Source: JAGXLC01 sp964585385
GTDB lineage: Bacteria; Bacteroidota; Bacteroidia; Bacteroidales; UBA12077
Assembly (NCBI GenBank): GCA_964585385.1
Contig: CAZPDP010000002.1
Location: 1-64,000, forward strand
Length of the DNA stretch: 64,000 bases
Reading direction: 5' to 3'
Positions 62,190 through 64,000 of this stretch are shown here, in pieces. Under the pieces are notes generated by a model. It had not been told where the DNA came from, did not search any database, and worked only from the letters and a program-made list of their open reading frames with translations. The translations under genes and the position numbers were made by a program. Position 1 is the stretch's first letter; every line of letters starts with the position of its first letter.

Positions 62190-63476
62190 ATGATTGAAAA
62201 GTATAACTTACCACTGATACAGAATGCTGATCTGGACGGAAAAGTAGTTCTTGTACGAGTAGATCACAACGTTGTAAAAAAGGGTGAAATCCATGATCCC
62301 TATCGTATTGATGCAACTATTGGTACCCTGTACCACATTAATGCCAAAGGAGGGAAAATCATATTGATGACTCATGTTGGCAGGCCCAGAGATAAGAAAA
62401 CAGGTGAGATTGAAATCAATGATGATGTGTCAGTTCAGCCTATTGTGGACTATCTCAAAAATAAACTGCATATTACTCTTAAAGTTCCTGAGTTCCGGGC
62501 TCATGGTAAACAGGGTTATCTGGGAATAGAAACCTCTATTAATCATCAAATCAGGGAGCTTCGGGAAGGCAAAATAGACGGTATTTATCTTCCAAACACC
62601 CGTTGGTTTAACGGAGAAGAGGCCGGTGGTGAAGAAGCCGATCGTTTCGCTCATCAATTAGCGGGCCTGGCGGATATCTTTGTGAATGACGCTTTCGGCT
62701 CATGGCAGCCCCACGCGTCTACGGTAGGTGTAAACAAATATCTGCCTTCTTATGCAGGATTCCTGATGCAAAGCGAAATAGACAACCTGGAGAGAATTTA
62801 CGACCCCAAAAAACCCTTTGTGGCTGTGGTTGCAGGTGCTAAATTTGATACAAAAGCTGAACCCCTCTACGCACTTCTGGAAAAAGCTGATTATTTGGTT
62901 CTCGGTGGTGTTATCTATAATGCCTATCTTTCTGCAAAATATGATATAGAAATCAAGGGAGTTTCAGAAGACGATAAGAAACTGGCTAAAAAATTTATTG
63001 ATTATGCTGAAAAGTTTGAGAGTAAGCTTGTCGAGCTTCCTTATATTGTCGAATCCGACACCCTTGAAGGTAAACTTGAAGGTCAGTACAGAGAACATTA
63101 CATTCATGACCTGAAGCAAGGAGCAAAACTTAATTATGTCCTGGACGTTTCGCATAAATCTTTTGAAGAAGACCATGTTCAGGAAGTTTTTCATAGTGCT
63201 CAAACCATTTTTGTAAATGCTGTAATGGGCTTTACTCCTCATTTTAACGATGGTACAATTGCCCTCGACCAACTAATAGATGATAATATTGATGCTGTCA
63301 AACTTTATGGTGGTGGTGATACCATGCAGGAGCTGAAAAGGCTGCTGCCGGGTCTTTATATTGTGGCGCTCGATCATCCAAAATATTACATTTTTACAGG
63401 AGGCGGAGCTGTACTAAAAGCTATTCAGGAAGGAACAACACTGGGAATTGAACCGGTGAAAGCGTTACAGAAATAG
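62190..63476 (+). CDS. Divergent phosphoglycerate kinase-family protein
   Basis: 428 residues, recognisable as PGK from VRVDHNV, THVGRP, PNTRWF, FVNDAFGSW, GAKFDTK, YGGGDT and FTGGGAVLKAIQEG. It differs from its neighbours: the substrate-binding GTAHRAHAS reads GSWQPHAS, losing that Arg, and WNGPxGVFE reads VNAVMGFTP. Insertions are present in the N-terminal domain. The reaction may be a variant or lost PGK activity. It follows the fused PGK after 251 bp with its own promoter candidate and a terminator. Confidence 0.87.
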   Translation: MIEKYNLPLIQNADLDGKVVLVRVDHNVVKKGEIHDPYRIDATIGTLYHINAKGGKIILMTHVGRPRDKKTGEIEINDDVSVQPIVDYLKNKLHITLKVPEFRAHGKQGYLGIETSINHQIRELREGKIDGIYLPNTRWFNGEEAGGEEADRFAHQLAGLADIFVNDAFGSWQPHASTVGVNKYLPSYAGFLMQSEIDNLERIYDPKKPFVAVVAGAKFDTKAEPLYALLEKADYLVLGGVIYNAYLSAKYDIEIKGVSEDDKKLAKKFIDYAEKFESKLVELPYIVESDTLEGKLEGQYREHYIHDLKQGAKLNYVLDVSHKSFEEDHVQEVFHSAQTIFVNAVMGFTPHFNDGTIALDQLIDDNIDAVKLYGGGDTMQELKRLLPGLYIVALDHPKYYIFTGGGAVLKAIQEGTTLGIEPVKALQK

Positions 63477-63499
63477 GTAAGTAGAAATAGCAGAATTCT

Positions 63500-63531
63500 A
63501 AGGCTGATGATGATTATTGTCAGCCTTTTTT
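63500..63531 (+). terminator. Terminator after the divergent PGK gene
   Basis: The stem AAGGCTGA / TCAGCCTT with a 12-nt loop is followed by a T run, 23 nt after the stop. Confidence 0.85.
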
Positions 63532-63616
63532 ATTGGTATTACATATTCTGTTGCATAAGCGACTTTATTTATAACCCTTTCAGAGCTTTTTGAATCAAAA
63601 TTGGACTGAATTTTAC

Positions 63617-63624
63617 TACCTTTG
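63617..63624 (+). promoter_or_regulatory. Promoter -7 element for the phosphohexomutase gene
   Basis: TACCTTTG, an exact -7 match, lies 17 nt before the ATG at 63642. The -33 box is not evident. Confidence 0.5.
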
Positions 63625-63641
63625 AAAAAAAAATAGTGGTT

Positions 63642-64000
63642 ATGAAAGGATTTAAAGCCTATGACATCCGGGGAATTTATAATAAAGACTTTAACAAAGA
63701 GGATGTTTATAAACTGGGCTATTTTTTACCAGAACTGGTAGGAGTTGATAAGATACTGGTGGGTAGAGATATTAGACTTAGTTCCGAAGAGATTTTCAAT
63801 AGCCTGGTAAATGGAATAACTGATCGTGGTGTCGATGTTTATGATGCCGGACTGACAACCACCCCCATGATATATTTTGCTACAGGGAAGCATGAATTTA
63901 AAACATCCGTCCAGATTACAGCTTCGCATAATGCTAAAGAATACAATGGGTTTAAAATATCCGGGGAAAATGTTGTGCCCATTGGATTTGAAAATGGATT
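63642..64000 (+). CDS. Phosphomannomutase/phosphoglucomutase, 5' part only
   Basis: The first 119 codons are present; the gene runs off the window end. Typical sites are AYDIRG, VGRDIRLSS, DAGLTTTP and the phosphoserine loop TASHNAKEYNGFK (catalytic Ser95). Alpha-D-phosphohexomutases convert sugar 6-phosphates to 1-phosphates for nucleotide-sugar synthesis. The substrate cannot be set from the N terminus alone. The loop reads TASHNA where most members have TASHNP. Confidence 0.9.
   Translation, partial: MKGFKAYDIRGIYNKDFNKEDVYKLGYFLPELVGVDKILVGRDIRLSSEEIFNSLVNGITDRGVDVYDAGLTTTPMIYFATGKHEFKTSVQITASHNAKEYNGFKISGENVVPIGFENG

Noticed and set aside
1..64000. tRNA, rRNA, CRISPR arrays, transposases, prophage or toxin-antitoxin genes
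   Set aside because: I examined gaps and coding frames and saw no cloverleaf-like sequence, spaced repeats, or recognisable transposase, integrase or phage proteins.

Overview
The window reads as a chromosomal segment of a Bacteroidota bacterium, probably Bacteroidales or a relative. The main reasons are: a secreted subtilase with a C-terminal type IX secretion (T9SS) sorting domain, T9SS/gliding genes (porX, porW/sprE, gldH), promoter-like sites of the Bacteroidota type (TTTG, about 19-20 nt, TAnnTTTG), few visible Shine-Dalgarno sequences, and family-typical gene orders such as rplU-rpmA-serS and mutL-rhomboid-rhomboid. I see no tRNA, rRNA, CRISPR array, insertion sequence or phage gene. 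Coding density is high, and only one gap exceeds 300 bp (12903-13328).

Layout. 1-12.9 kb is mostly housekeeping: hflX, a secreted propeller-transglutaminase, a rhomboid with an acidic tail, a tandem universal stress protein, radC, a FemAB-like protein, a minus-strand run (lipoprotein, EamA transporter, S41 protease, ruvC), sppA, folK and comF. 13.3-16.2 kb holds a sulfotransferase-like gene and an MsbA-type ABC exporter, closed by a strong bidirectional terminator. 16.2-20.8 kb is the large T9SS-exported subtilase. 21-23 kb is rplU-rpmA-serS. 23.1-29.9 kb is a complete TetR-controlled RND efflux operon with a palindromic operator candidate in its promoter. 30-35 kb is a small membrane protein, mutL, two rhomboids and an EEP-family phosphodiesterase/nuclease, followed by a convergent threonine dehydratase and a CarboxypepD_reg-like protein.

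37-46.8 kb is a surface-polysaccharide region starting just after dapD: a heptosyltransferase-like GT9, an O-antigen ligase/polymerase, two GT2 enzymes, a GT-D-fold enzyme, a second sulfotransferase-like protein, a GT4 and a Wzi-like outer-membrane protein. 47-59.4 kb is a minus-strand block with a TonB protein, an alanine-dehydrogenase-like protein, tsaE, porX, porW, a NifU-type scaffold, an Mrp ATPase, an alkyltransferase-like protein, trmB, gldH, ricT and holB.

The most unusual locus is 59.5-63.5 kb. One open reading frame encodes two complete phosphoglycerate kinase units joined head to tail without a linker (2 x 397 residues). The second unit has Gln in place of one of the two conserved phosphate-site lysines. 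A strongly divergent third PGK-family gene follows on the same strand, so there are three PGK domains in 4 kb. The window ends inside a phosphomannomutase/phosphoglucomutase gene.

Functional links: PorX, PorW and GldH would serve the secretion route that exports the 16.2-20.8 kb protease. The two sulfotransferase-like genes, the exporter and the glycosyltransferases fit synthesis of a decorated, possibly sulfated, surface glycan. All functions are inferred from sequence motifs and context.
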